64,000 nucleotides of DNA from Azospirillum sp. OGB3 (lineage in GTDB: Bacteria > Pseudomonadota > Alphaproteobacteria > Azospirillales > Azospirillaceae): the NCBI RefSeq assembly GCF_014192915.1, contig NZ_JACHYN010000001.1:372001-436000 (forward strand), written 5' to 3'. Every line of letters starts with the position of its first letter. Within the stretch, counting starts at the first letter, position 1. This document shows, piece after piece, positions 17,211-25,654 of the stretch. Made by a program: the position numbers and the translations under genes. A model generated the notes under the pieces. That model did not search any database. It was not told the DNA's origin and saw nothing but the letters and a program-made list of their open reading frames with translations.

Positions 17211-17352
17211 CCCCTCGCCCGTCCCGGGAGAGGGAGGGGCCCGCCGCGAAGCGGTGGGAGGGTGAGGGTACCGCCAAGGATCAGTGCCTCAATCCTCGTA
17301 CGACCCTCACCCGCCCGCTGCGCGGGCACCCTCTCCCGAGGCGGGAGAGGGA
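17211..17352. repeat. Long palindromic repeat, copy A
   Basis: About 140 nt of nested inverted repeats: GGGAGAGGG / CCCTCTCCC arms outside, GGGTGAGGGT / ACCCTCACCC inside, and AGGAT / ATCCT at the centre. It occupies the space between two convergent genes. Copies B and C are at 40133-40250 and 45047-45190. Confidence 0.88.
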
Positions 17353-17360
17353 CTGGAGAG

Positions 17361-18188
17361 TCAGGCCGGTTCCAGAACCACCTTCACATCCGCCGGGCGC
17401 CCGAAGAAGGGGGCGGTGGTGACCAGCAGCGGGCAGCCGGCGGCGGCGTAAGCCGCCGCGTTGTCCTCCGTCACGCCGCCCGCCGCCGCGACGACCGGCG
17501 GGCGCGGCAGGCCGCGCGTCGCCTCGACCACGGCGCGGGCCTCCTCCGGCGTGCGCTTCTCCAGTTGCAGCACGTCGGCCCCGGCCCGGGCGAAGGCGAT
17601 GGCGTCCGCCACCGTGTCGACCTCGACCACGATCTTCTTTTCCGGCGCCCGGCGGCGCAGGTCGGCGATCCACGCCTCGGGCCGACCGGACAGGAAGGCG
17701 CGGTGTTCAGCGAAGACCAGGATCGTTTCCGACAGGCCCAGCCGGTGCATCACCGCCCCGCCGGCCAGCACGGCCTTGACCGACAGGTCCTTGGCGCCGG
17801 GAAAGTTCTTGCGGGTGCAGGCGACGGTCACTCCGGGCGCGGCCTCGACGATGCGGCGGGCGCGGGAGGCGATGCCGGAGGCGTATTCGACCAGCGTCTG
17901 CGCCACCTTCCAGCCGCGGTGCAGGGCGCCCGCCGGTCCGTGCCCCTCCAGGAAGGGCGCCCCGGCCTCGACCTCCGTGCCGCTGGGCCGGAAAGCGGTC
18001 ACCGTGCCGCCGGCCTTTTCGATCAGGCGGGCGGCTTCCTCCGTCCCGGCCAGCACCATGGCGCCGCGCGCCGTGAACCGGATGCGCGCCGGGGCGGCGG
18101 CGATGCCCAGCGAGTCGGTGGTCAGGTCGCCGTAGGGAACGTCCTGGGCGAGAAGCGCGTCGAGCGCGGCATCGGACAGGACGATCAT
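17361..18188 (-). CDS. modD: ModD-like pyrophosphorylase
   Basis: A 275-residue homologue of quinolinate phosphoribosyltransferase (NadC) of the ModD branch. VPYGDLTTDSLGI at the N-terminus and CTRKNFPGAKDLSVKAV, then GGAVMHRLGLSETILVF, are the ModD versions of the NadC phosphate and substrate loops. ModD genes usually sit with molybdate transport genes, but none are here and the true reaction is not settled. AAGGGA precedes the ATG. It lies 20 nt downstream of corA on the same strand. Confidence 0.83.
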   Translation of the reverse strand: MIVLSDAALDALLAQDVPYGDLTTDSLGIAAAPARIRFTARGAMVLAGTEEAARLIEKAGGTVTAFRPSGTEVEAGAPFLEGHGPAGALHRGWKVAQTLVEYASGIASRARRIVEAAPGVTVACTRKNFPGAKDLSVKAVLAGGAVMHRLGLSETILVFAEHRAFLSGRPEAWIADLRRRAPEKKIVVEVDTVADAIAFARAGADVLQLEKRTPEEARAVVEATRGLPRPPVVAAAGGVTEDNAAAYAAAGCPLLVTTAPFFGRPADVKVVLEPA

Positions 18189-18208
18189 CGGCGGTTCCCT
18201 TCTTCGTG

Positions 18209-19198
18209 CTAAAGCCACCCGCGGCGGCGGAAGTACCAGAGCGGCACGACGGCGGACAGCACCATCATCACGATGGCCATGGGATAGCCGAAGTCCCAGT
18301 CCAGCTCGGGCATGTGGTGGAAGTTCATGCCGTAGGCCGACGCGATCAGGGTCGGCGGCATCAGCGCCACGGAGACGACCGAGAAGATCTTGATGATCGC
18401 GTTCTGCTCGATGTTGATCAGGCCGAGCGTGGCGTCGAGCAGGAAGTTCGCCTCGTGCGCCAGGAAGCCGGCGTGCTCGTTCAGGGACCGCAGGTCGCGC
18501 GTCAGGGTCTTCAGAGCGGCCTTCTGCTCCTTGGTCAGCCGCCCGGCGGCGACGGAGGAGAGGAAGGCGACCAGCCGGTCCAGCCCGGCGAGGCTGTCGC
18601 GCACCTTGTGCGTCAGGTCGCCGGCCCGCCCGATGCCGCGCAGCACGTCCTGCAGCTCGTCCGGCTTCTTGGAGCTTCCGACCCCCTTGCTGTTCAGCGA
18701 GTCGGTGAAGATGCGCGCGGACAGCCCGTCGATGCGGGCGCCGATCAGCTCCAGCACGTCGGCCACCCGGTCGATCACCGCGTCCAGGATGCCCAGCAGC
18801 GCGTCCTCGGCGCTGGCCAGAAGCTCCGGCTGGCGGCTGGTCCGCGCGGCGAAGGTGGCGACGGAGCGCGGCTCGGTGAAGCGCACCGTGATCATGTGCC
18901 GGGGGGTCAGGACGAAGGTGACCTCGCCCTGCTCCGGCATCGGCGAATCGGCCCGCGCGATCACCGAGGAGGTGAGGTAGACGGCCTCCCCCTCGGTGTA
19001 GAGCTGGCTCGACGCCTCGATTTCCTTCATTTCCTCGCGCGTCGGCAGGTCGCAGCCGGTGACGGCGCCGACATGCGCGCGCTCCGCCTCGTCGGGGCGG
19101 AGAAGATCGATCCACACCGTGTTGGGCGGCAGCGGCTCGCCGAGGGCGAGCGGCTGCTCGACCACGCGGCCGCCCACCCGGGCGTGGACCGTGATCAT
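18209..19198 (-). CDS. corA: CorA-family magnesium/divalent cation transporter
   Basis: A 329-residue transporter with a long cytoplasmic N-terminal domain, a coiled stalk helix and two C-terminal membrane helices. The selectivity motif GMN is present as [13 protein letters not shown] between them, and the C-terminus is the basic RRRGWL. It conducts Mg2+ (possibly Co2+, Ni2+ or Zn2+) down the membrane potential as a pentamer. The ATG overlaps the folD stop as ATGA, so it is translationally coupled to folD. Confidence 0.93.
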   Translation of the reverse strand: MITVHARVGGRVVEQPLALGEPLPPNTVWIDLLRPDEAERAHVGAVTGCDLPTREEMKEIEASSQLYTEGEAVYLTSSVIARADSPMPEQGEVTFVLTPRHMITVRFTEPRSVATFAARTSRQPELLASAEDALLGILDAVIDRVADVLELIGARIDGLSARIFTDSLNSKGVGSSKKPDELQDVLRGIGRAGDLTHKVRDSLAGLDRLVAFLSSVAAGRLTKEQKAALKTLTRDLRSLNEHAGFLAHEANFLLDATLGLINIEQNAIIKIFSVVSVALMPPTLIASAYGMNFHHMPELDWDFGYPMAIVMMVLSAVVPLWYFRRRGWL

Positions 19199-20103
19199 GC
19201 AAGGGCCTCGGCGGGGACCGGGGCGCCGGCGGCGCGGCAGGCGGCGGCCAGCGTGTTGAGCATCAGGCAAGCGATGGTCATCGGCCCGACGCCGCCCGGC
19301 ACCGGGGTGATGGCGCCGGCGACCTTGACGGCCTCGTCATAGGCGACGTCGCCGACCAGCTTGGTCTTGCCCGGCTCGGTCGGGTGCGGCACCCGGTTGA
19401 TGCCGACATCGATGACCACGGCGCCCGGCTTGATCCAGTCGCCGCGCACCATTTCCGGACGGCCCACCGCGGCGACCAGGATGTCGGCGCGGCGGCACTC
19501 GCCGGGCAGGTCCTGGGTGCGGGAATGGGCGACGGTGACCGTGCAGTCCTGCTGGAGCAGGAGCTGCGCCATCGGCTTGCCGACGATGTTGGAGCGGCCC
19601 AGCACCAGCGCCCGCTTGCCCTTCAGGTCGTTGCCCAGCGTGTCGCGGAGCAGCAGCAGGCTGCCCAGCGGGGTGCAGGGCACGATGGCGCCGGCGCCGC
19701 TGGTCGCCAGCAGGCCGGCGTTGACGACGTGGAAGCCGTCCGCGTCCTTTTCCGGGACGATGCGGGCCAGCACCTTTTGGGTGTCGATGTGCTTGGGCAG
19801 GGGAAGCTGGACCAGGATGCCGTGCACCGCCGGGTCGGCGTTCAACCGGTCGATCAGGGCCAGCAGCTCCGCCTCGCCGAGATCGGCCGGCATGTGGTGG
19901 TCGAAGCTGTTCATGCCGAGGTCGGCCAGGGCCTTTTCCTTAGACCGGACATAGACCTGGCTCGCCGGGTCCTCGCCCACCAGCACGACGGCGAGGCCGG
20001 GGGTGACGCCGTGGCTGGCCTTGAGCGCGGCCACACCCTCCGCCACGCGGGCGCGCAGCCCCGCGGCGAACGCCTTGCCGTCGATGATCCTCGCCTCAGC
20101 CAT
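19195..20103 (-). CDS. folD: Methylenetetrahydrofolate dehydrogenase/cyclohydrolase FolD
   Basis: A 302-residue bifunctional enzyme interconverting 5,10-methylene-, methenyl- and 10-formyl-tetrahydrofolate with NADP. Signatures include YVRSKEKA (catalytic Lys region), [10 protein letters not shown], the NADP-loop [15 protein letters not shown] and [15 protein letters not shown] near the C-terminus. It overlaps the DUF167 gene upstream by 8 nt and corA downstream by 4 nt, forming a compact yggT-DUF167-folD-corA-modD series. Confidence 0.97.
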   Translation of the reverse strand: MAEARIIDGKAFAAGLRARVAEGVAALKASHGVTPGLAVVLVGEDPASQVYVRSKEKALADLGMNSFDHHMPADLGEAELLALIDRLNADPAVHGILVQLPLPKHIDTQKVLARIVPEKDADGFHVVNAGLLATSGAGAIVPCTPLGSLLLLRDTLGNDLKGKRALVLGRSNIVGKPMAQLLLQQDCTVTVAHSRTQDLPGECRRADILVAAVGRPEMVRGDWIKPGAVVIDVGINRVPHPTEPGKTKLVGDVAYDEAVKVAGAITPVPGGVGPMTIACLMLNTLAAACRAAGAPVPAEALA

Positions 20104-20455
20104 CGCTCTTCCCCGTATCAGGCTTTGCTGTTTCCACCAGCGCCGTCAGCCGGCGCATCAGGTCGGCCGGGTCGCCGGCCACATGGACAATCTTGTTCCG
20201 GTCGGTGGCGCCGGCCACCACCGTCAGGCTGGTCTTGGGCAGTTTCCACGCCTTGGCCAGCAGCTTCACCACCGCCTCGTTCGCCTTGCCGTTCTCCGGC
20301 ACGGCGGTGACGGTCACCTTCAGGGCCGTTCCTCCGGACGCCGTGGCGGCCAGCCCGGCGATGGCGTTGCGCGACGCCTTGGGTGTCACCCGCAAGGCCA
20401 GCCGGACGCCGTCCGCCGCCATTTCCAAGGGAACGGCCTCGAAGGGATTCGCCAT
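20096..20455 (-). CDS. DUF167 (YggU-like) protein
   Basis: A 119-residue protein with the family core [12 protein letters not shown] and [22 protein letters not shown], followed by [19 protein letters not shown]. The family is widespread, small and cytoplasmic, with unknown biochemical role. Its ATG overlaps the yggT stop (TGATG), the usual yggT-yggU pairing. Confidence 0.93.
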   Translation of the reverse strand: MANPFEAVPLEMAADGVRLALRVTPKASRNAIAGLAATASGGTALKVTVTAVPENGKANEAVVKLLAKAWKLPKTSLTVVAGATDRNKIVHVAGDPADLMRRLTALVETAKPDTGKSDG

Positions 20456-20739
20456 CAGAAGCGCGGCCAGTATTCCGCCATCAGGTTGCGGATGAAGAAG
20501 ATCAGCAGGATCAGCGCGATCGGCGACAGGTCCAGCCCGCCCATGTTCGGAAGGACGCGGCGGATCGGGCGCAGCGCCGGTTCCGTGACGCGGTAGAGGA
20601 AGTCGCCGATGACATAGACCGCGCGGTTGCGGGTGTTGACGACGTTGAAGGCCACCAGCCAGCTCAGCACCGCCGAAGCGATGAGCAGCCACACATAGAG
20701 GCTGAGAACGGTGTCGATCAGCAGGTAGAGCGCAATCAT
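20455..20739 (-). CDS. YggT-family membrane protein
   Basis: A 94-residue integral membrane protein with two hydrophobic helices (residues about 3-28 and 70-90) and the conserved loop [25 protein letters not shown]. YggT proteins are linked to osmotic or cell-division-site functions in other organisms, though the mechanism is unclear. It is the first gene of the reverse cluster, coupled to DUF167. Confidence 0.93.
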   Translation of the reverse strand: MIALYLLIDTVLSLYVWLLIASAVLSWLVAFNVVNTRNRAVYVIGDFLYRVTEPALRPIRRVLPNMGGLDLSPIALILLIFFIRNLMAEYWPRF

Positions 20740-20946
20740 GCCCGGCCCGTCCCTTTATTGTCCGATTTTGCGGGGCACCCTAAGCACAAGCGGCGAGTGC
20801 TGTCCAGTGCCGCGCGGCGGGCCATCGTCATGCCCTCGGCCATCCCCTTGCGCGCCACCGCCGATGCCCGCGCCGGGGTGCGTTCAGGGGGCTTGACAGG
20901 CCTTCTCCGCATCACCATTATCCGCCGCACGCCGGTAACGGTGTGT

Positions 20947-21022
20947 GGGGCCGTAGCTCAGCTGGGAGAGCGACGCGTTCGCAATGCGTAGGTCGGGAGT
21001 TCGATCCTCCTCGGCTCCACCA
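20947..21022 (+). tRNA. tRNA-Ala (CGC)
   Basis: A 76-nt cloverleaf: acceptor GGGGCCG / CGGCTCC, D-arm GCTCAGCTGGGAGAGC, anticodon stem ACGCG / TGCGT with loop TTCGCAA (anticodon CGC, codon GCG), T-arm with GTTCGATCC, and an encoded CCA end at 21020-21022. Confidence 0.95.
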
Positions 21023-21149
21023 ATCCTCCTCAAAACATTGATGCGACACAGGAATTCGCCCGGAAGCGGCGGAATTCCCCGCGGTGTGACACCGCCCTGT
21101 CGCACGCGGCGTCGACCGAATCGCCCCCACCCCCGGTTTAGGCTCGCTT

Positions 21150-22067
21150 CTACTCGAAGAAGTCTTCGTCCACACGCTTGATGTGCAGGGTTTCTTCGAT
21201 CCGACAGCCGACCTCGTGGCGGATCATCAGCTTGGCCAGTTGGATGCCGTCGATCAGCACGATGCGGGTGCCGAGCCGGTCGGCCGTTTCCCGGGCTGAG
21301 GCGGTGAAGGCGGAGGTGGTGACGAAGAGCCCCTTGGTCGCCTTGAACAGGTTCAGGCTGCCGAAGAAATCACGGATCGCCCCGGCTCCGACGGTGTTCC
21401 CGTCGGCGTACCGCTTGGCCTGGACATAGACCCGATCCAGCCCAAGCGGGTCCTGGTCGATGATGCCGTCCACACCATCGTCACCCGATTTGCCGACCAG
21501 GGCCTTGTCGAGTTCCGTCACCGATCCGCCGTAGCCCATGGTGATCAGCAGACGGACCACGGTCTTCTCGAAGAAGGCCGGCGTTCCGGACCGCACTCGC
21601 TGGAGGATCTCCTCCGCCAACGACGCCTCAATCCGCAGATGGGCCTGTCGCATCACCTCATCGGGGGTCAGAGCGCTTTCGGCAACCGAAAGGACGACCT
21701 CGGCAGCCTCAGTCGCTCCGACGTCGGCATCGCGGAAACCTTTGAAGCTCGGAAATTGCTCCAGGAACCGGATGGTGATCTTTTCCGGCGGCGCCGTCAG
21801 CACATTCCGGCCCTCTGGAGTGATGCGGAAGTGAGCCCGCCGGGTCATTTCGACCAACCCAGCCTTGTTAAGGTAACTCTTCGCCCAATGGACCCGGTTG
21901 GCGAAGGTCGTCTGCCGCCCCGATGGCAAAAGCTGGGCTCGCTCCTCGTCGGTCAAGGCGAAGACGTCGGCAAGCTGATCCACCACATCGCCGATGCGGA
22001 CCTCACCACCCCCGGCGGCGGTCTTCAGCACGGGGAGCATCAGGGTCTGAAAATCGGGAACACCCAT
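21150..22067 (-). CDS. mrr: Mrr-type restriction endonuclease
   Basis: A 305-residue protein of the Mrr family. The N-terminal region (about 1-95) is a winged-helix Mrr_N domain (PEGRNVLTAPP), and the C-terminal nuclease carries LLITMGYGG, SGDDGVDGIID and VYVQAKRY, giving the D-(x)n-QxK active site of Mrr-type PD-(D/E)XK enzymes. Such proteins cut methylated or otherwise modified foreign DNA without a partner methylase. The coding region looks less GC-rich than its neighbours. It follows ccmB, where ccmC often sits, and lies beside a tRNA gene, suggesting horizontal acquisition. Confidence 0.9.
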   Translation of the reverse strand: MGVPDFQTLMLPVLKTAAGGGEVRIGDVVDQLADVFALTDEERAQLLPSGRQTTFANRVHWAKSYLNKAGLVEMTRRAHFRITPEGRNVLTAPPEKITIRFLEQFPSFKGFRDADVGATEAAEVVLSVAESALTPDEVMRQAHLRIEASLAEEILQRVRSGTPAFFEKTVVRLLITMGYGGSVTELDKALVGKSGDDGVDGIIDQDPLGLDRVYVQAKRYADGNTVGAGAIRDFFGSLNLFKATKGLFVTTSAFTASARETADRLGTRIVLIDGIQLAKLMIRHEVGCRIEETLHIKRVDEDFFE

Positions 22068-22178
22068 CGCGAGCCCAACGTCTCTTCAAAAGTGTACAAG
22101 TCGGCGACACTCTATCAGACCGGGTGCCGCAGGCAACGCTGTTCCGGATCGCAACGGCGCCACGTGAGGCGTCGTCTT

Positions 22179-22844
22179 CTACTCCACCGCCTGACGCAGG
22201 GCGGCGGCGCTCGCCCAGGGGGCCAGCGGCAGGGCGCCGGCCAGAAGGCCGCCCAGCAGCAAAAGATGCGGGCGCGGGGTCAGGCCGTTCAGCGCGGCGT
22301 CGATGGCCCCGGCGCCGAAGATCAGCACGGGGATGTAGAGCGGCAGGATCAGCAGCGACAGCAGCACGCCGCCGCGCCGGGCGCCCAGGGTCAGCGCGGC
22401 CCCGATGCTGCCGATCAGGCTGAGGATCGGCGTGCCGACCAGCAGGGTCAGCACCAGCACCCCGAACCCCTCCGCGTCCATGTTCAGCAGCAGCGCCAGC
22501 AGCGGCGCGGCGGCGATCAGCGGCAGGCCGGTCACCAGCCAGTGGGCCAGCGTCTTGGCCAGCACCACCGCCTCCATCGGCAGGGTGGACAGCGACAGCA
22601 GTTCCAGCGAGCCGTCCTCGTAGTCGTTCTGGAACAGACGCTCCAGCGACAGCAGCGAGGCGAGCAGGGCCGCCACCCAGATCACCCCGGCGGCGATGCG
22701 GGCGAGGATGTTCGGCTCCGGCCCCACCCCGAAGGGGAACAGCACCACGCACAGAACGAAGAACATCACGGCGATGCTGGCGTCCGAGCCCTGGCGCAGC
22801 GCCAGCCGCAGGTCGCGCCCGATCAGGCGCAGAAAGCGGGTCAC
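22179..22844 (-). CDS. ccmB: Heme exporter protein CcmB
   Basis: A 221-residue membrane protein, the usual CcmB length, with about six hydrophobic helices and the family motif FQNDYEDGSLELL. With CcmA it forms the ABC module that releases holo-CcmE during system I cytochrome c maturation. The GTG start overlaps the ccmA stop (GTGA). No ccmC, ccmD, ccmE or later ccm genes follow; the next gene is mrr. The organism makes multiheme c-type cytochromes (see 32.5-34.8 kb), so the rest of the system should be elsewhere. Confidence 0.93.
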   Translation of the reverse strand: MTRFLRLIGRDLRLALRQGSDASIAVMFFVLCVVLFPFGVGPEPNILARIAAGVIWVAALLASLLSLERLFQNDYEDGSLELLSLSTLPMEAVVLAKTLAHWLVTGLPLIAAAPLLALLLNMDAEGFGVLVLTLLVGTPILSLIGSIGAALTLGARRGGVLLSLLILPLYIPVLIFGAGAIDAALNGLTPRPHLLLLGGLLAGALPLAPWASAAALRQAVE

Positions 22845-23530
22845 GCCACGTCCTCCTCTTCCAAAACGTCGTCGTCCTCGCCCCCGTCGTCCTCGTCGTG
22901 GGGGACGGGGGTGAACGCGTCGAGGTGCAGCTCGCCGGCGCCGGGCATGGCGATGTCCACATGGGTGGAGACGGCGACCATGCCGCCGCCGGCCCGGTGC
23001 TCCGCGATGATCTCCTCGAACAGGGCGATGGCCGCGCGGTCGAGCGCCACGGTCGGTTCGTCGAGCAGCCACAGGGCGGCGGGGGCGGCGATGATGCGGG
23101 CGAGGTTCAGGCGCCGCTTCTGCCCCGCCGACAGGTAGCGCCCCGGCACGTTGGCGATGTGCGGCACGCCCAGACGGTCCAACGCCTTCAGCGCGTTGCC
23201 CCGCGGGTCGGCGGCGCCGCCCAGCGTGGCCCAGAAGGACAGGTTCTCCACCGCGCTCAGCACCGGCTTCACCGCGTCGAGATGGCCGACATAATGGATG
23301 CGGCCGCGGTGGGCGTCGGGATCGTCGGTCACCGGCACGCCGTCCCAGGACAGCTGGCCGCGGATCGGCTTGAGCAGCCCGGCCATGACGCGCAGCAGGC
23401 TGGACTTGCCGCTGCCGTTGGGGCCGAGCAGGAACAGCGCCTCCCCCGGCGCGATCCGGAAGTCCAGCCCGGTGAAGACCAGCCGGTCGCCACGGAGGCA
23501 GGTCAGCGCGGAACCGGCGAAAACGGGCAT
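22841..23530 (-). CDS. ccmA: Heme exporter ATP-binding protein CcmA
   Basis: A 229-residue ABC ATPase: Walker A GPNGSGKSS (36-44), signature LSAGQKRRLNLAR, Walker B LWLLDEPTVALD and the switch His in STHVD. It powers CcmAB-dependent release of heme-loaded CcmE. The C-terminal tail of about 20 residues is strongly acidic (Asp/Glu runs), longer than I expect for CcmA. The start MPVFAG is chosen because upstream in-frame codons extend past any conserved sequence. Confidence 0.93.
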   Translation of the reverse strand: MPVFAGSALTCLRGDRLVFTGLDFRIAPGEALFLLGPNGSGKSSLLRVMAGLLKPIRGQLSWDGVPVTDDPDAHRGRIHYVGHLDAVKPVLSAVENLSFWATLGGAADPRGNALKALDRLGVPHIANVPGRYLSAGQKRRLNLARIIAAPAALWLLDEPTVALDRAAIALFEEIIAEHRAGGGMVAVSTHVDIAMPGAGELHLDAFTPVPHDEDDGGEDDDVLEEEDVA

Positions 23531-23595
23531 GGCGACGGGCGGGCTCTTGCGGTGGACGAAGCGGGGGGAGCTATAGCACAGCCCGTCCGGGCGCC

Positions 23596-23720
23596 AAAAA
23601 GAAACGGCCTCACAAAAGGTCGGGCCAAACGGAAACGGCCGCAAAAAGAAACGGCCATCGCAAGGGGGTTCTTGCGATGGCCGCCGATCCAGCCGGGGCC
23701 TGGCTGGGGGCCCCGGAAAA
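23596..23720 (-). ncRNA. Paired hairpins with T-rich tail: possible small RNA 3' end
   Basis: On the reverse strand two strong stems, CCGGGGCC / GGCCCCGG (23693-23716) and GGCCATCGCAAG / CTTGCGATGGCC (23653-23682), are followed by GTTTCTTTTT. No gene on this strand ends here, so the terminator-like structure is unassigned. AAAAAGAAACGGCC is repeated at 23596-23609 and 23643-23656. A small RNA from within 23700-23930 is possible; no known RNA family is recognised. Confidence 0.3.
23653..23682 (-). terminator. Orphan intrinsic terminator upstream of ccmA
   Basis: Perfect 12-bp stem with a 6-nt loop followed on the reverse strand by a T-rich run. It lies 120 nt upstream of ccmA and is not preceded by a reverse-strand gene. 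It could terminate a small RNA or act as an attenuator in a long ccmA leader. Confidence 0.6.
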
Positions 23721-23930
23721 CCGGAGCCCTGATCGTCGCTTAGGGGCCGGGCCGCAGGGGTTCACGGGTCCGGCCAGCCACTTCATGCCGTAAGGCTCCG
23801 TCTGGTTTAGGGCCAGAAAGTGGCGAAATTTTGATCCGATGAATGTCCCTTTCCATTCCAGGGCATTGCCCGGGCGGTGCGGAGCGGGCATTCATAGGCG
23901 CCTTCGGCCTTCGCCGCTCAACCGGACCGG

Positions 23931-25619
23931 GTGCCCGCCATGACCCTGCTGATCGACCTGTTCAACGGCCTTCCCGACATCGCCCGCATCATGCTGATGC
24001 TCAGCGTGGTGGCGGCGTCGGGGCTGGCGCTGGGGCAGATCAAGCTGCGTGGCGTGGGGCTCGGCATCGGCGGGGTGCTGTTCGCCGGCATCGCCGCCGG
24101 GCACGTCGCCAAGGCGCTGGGCCTGACCTTCGACCATCACGTCCTGCATTTCATGCGGGAGTTCGGGCTGATCCTGTTCGTCTACACCATCGGCGTGCAG
24201 GTCGGCCCCGGCTTCTTCGCCGCCCTGAAGAAGTCGGGCCTGACGCTGAACCTGCTGGCCGCCTCGCTGGTCGGGCTGGGGGTGCTGGTGGCGGTGGCGA
24301 TCCACGAGATCGGCGGGGTGCCGCTGCCGGCGGTGCTGGGCATCTTCTCCGGCGCCGTCACCAACACGCCGTCGCTGGGCGCCGCGCAGGAGATGCTGCG
24401 CGAGGTCGGGGCCTCGGCGGCGGAGATCAACACGCCCAGCCTCGGCTACGCCGTCGCCTACCCCTTCGGCATCGTCGGCATCCTCATCACCATGGGGCTG
24501 ATCCGCGTCGTCTTCCGCATCGACCCGGCGGCTGAGGCCGAGGCCTTCGAACGCAAGCGCCGCGCCCAGGTGGAAACCTTGGAGACGCTGGACGTCGCCG
24601 TGCGCAACCGCTCGGCCATGGGGCTGCCACTGCGCGAGATGGCGCTGTTCGGCGACCAGGGGGTGATGATCTCCCGCCTGCTGCGCGAGGGGCGGCTCCA
24701 GGTGCCGCACCCGGACACCTGCCTGCGCGCCGGCGACGTCGTGCATCTGGTCGGGCCGCGGGTGAAGCTGGAGGCGACGAAGCGGCTGCTCGGCGAGGCG
24801 GCGGAGGTCACCCTGACCACCAAGGGCACCGACATGCGCTGGGACCGGCTGGTCGTCACCAACGAGCATGTGCTGGGCAAGGCCATCGGGCAGCTCGACC
24901 TCGCCGACGCCTACGACGTGGTGGTCAGCCGGGTCAACCGGGCGGGGGTGGAGCTGGTGCCGAGCCCGGCCCTGCACCTCCAGTTCGGCGACATCCTGAC
25001 CGCCATCGGCAAGCCGTCCGACCTTCAGCGGGTGGCGGCGCTGATGGGCAACTCGGCGCGGCGGCTCCAGCAGGTGGAGTTCGTCCCGGTCTTCATCGGC
25101 ATCCTGCTGGGCGTGCTGCTCGGCTCCATCCCCTTCTACATTCCGGGGATGCCGGCGCCGCTGAAGCTGGGTCTGGCCGGCGGGCCGCTGGTGGCGGCGA
25201 TCCTGCTGGCGCGCATCGGCCATATCGGGCCGCTGGTCTGGTTCATGCCGCCGGCCGCCAACATGGCGCTGCGCGAGATCGGCATCGTGCTGTTCCTGGC
25301 GGTGGTCGGGCTGATGTCCGGCGACCGCTTCGTCGAGACTTTGGTGCACGGCGACGGGTTGCTGTGGATCGGCTGCGGCGTGCTGGTGACGCTGATCCCG
25401 CTGCTGGTCGTCGGCGTCGTCGCGCGGGCCTTCGCCCGGCAGAACTACCTGACGATCTGCGGGCTGCTGTCCGGCAGCATGACGGACCCGCCCGCGCTCG
25501 CCTTTGCAAACGCAATGAGCGCATCGGAGGCTCCCGCCCTCGCCTATGCCACTGTTTACCCTATGGTTATGTTTCTGCGTATCCTTGCACCGCAGTTGAT
25601 CGTCCTATTCCTCTGGTAG
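23931..25619 (+). CDS. AspT-type aspartate:alanine exchanger family transporter (copy 1)
   Basis: A roughly 560-residue membrane protein of the AspT/YidE family. Five to six N-terminal helices include LILFVYTIGVQVGPGFF, two central RCK_C (TrkA-C) regulatory domains occupy about residues 205-370 (GDVVHLVGPR and GDILTAIGKP motifs), and five to six helices follow, with GLLSGSMTDPPALAFAN and APALAYATVYP near the end. AspT members exchange amino acids or dicarboxylates, but the substrate here is unknown. The start is GTG at 23931 or ATG at 23940. A same-length paralogue follows 35 nt later. Confidence 0.9.
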   Translation: MPAMTLLIDLFNGLPDIARIMLMLSVVAASGLALGQIKLRGVGLGIGGVLFAGIAAGHVAKALGLTFDHHVLHFMREFGLILFVYTIGVQVGPGFFAALKKSGLTLNLLAASLVGLGVLVAVAIHEIGGVPLPAVLGIFSGAVTNTPSLGAAQEMLREVGASAAEINTPSLGYAVAYPFGIVGILITMGLIRVVFRIDPAAEAEAFERKRRAQVETLETLDVAVRNRSAMGLPLREMALFGDQGVMISRLLREGRLQVPHPDTCLRAGDVVHLVGPRVKLEATKRLLGEAAEVTLTTKGTDMRWDRLVVTNEHVLGKAIGQLDLADAYDVVVSRVNRAGVELVPSPALHLQFGDILTAIGKPSDLQRVAALMGNSARRLQQVEFVPVFIGILLGVLLGSIPFYIPGMPAPLKLGLAGGPLVAAILLARIGHIGPLVWFMPPAANMALREIGIVLFLAVVGLMSGDRFVETLVHGDGLLWIGCGVLVTLIPLLVVGVVARAFARQNYLTICGLLSGSMTDPPALAFANAMSASEAPALAYATVYPMVMFLRILAPQLIVLFLW

Positions 25620-25654
25620 CAGGGCGGTCTGTCCTCGCGTGGGGAGACGCGGCC

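Noticed and set aside
17361..18188. Annotation as NadC (quinolinate phosphoribosyltransferase)
   Set aside because: CTRKNFPGAKDLSVKAV and GGAVMHRLGLSETIL follow the ModD pattern rather than NadC, although the fold is shared.
20884..21175. Two reverse-strand ORFs over the tRNA-Ala
   Set aside because: They read through the tRNA on the opposite strand, a common spurious annotation; no protein features support them.
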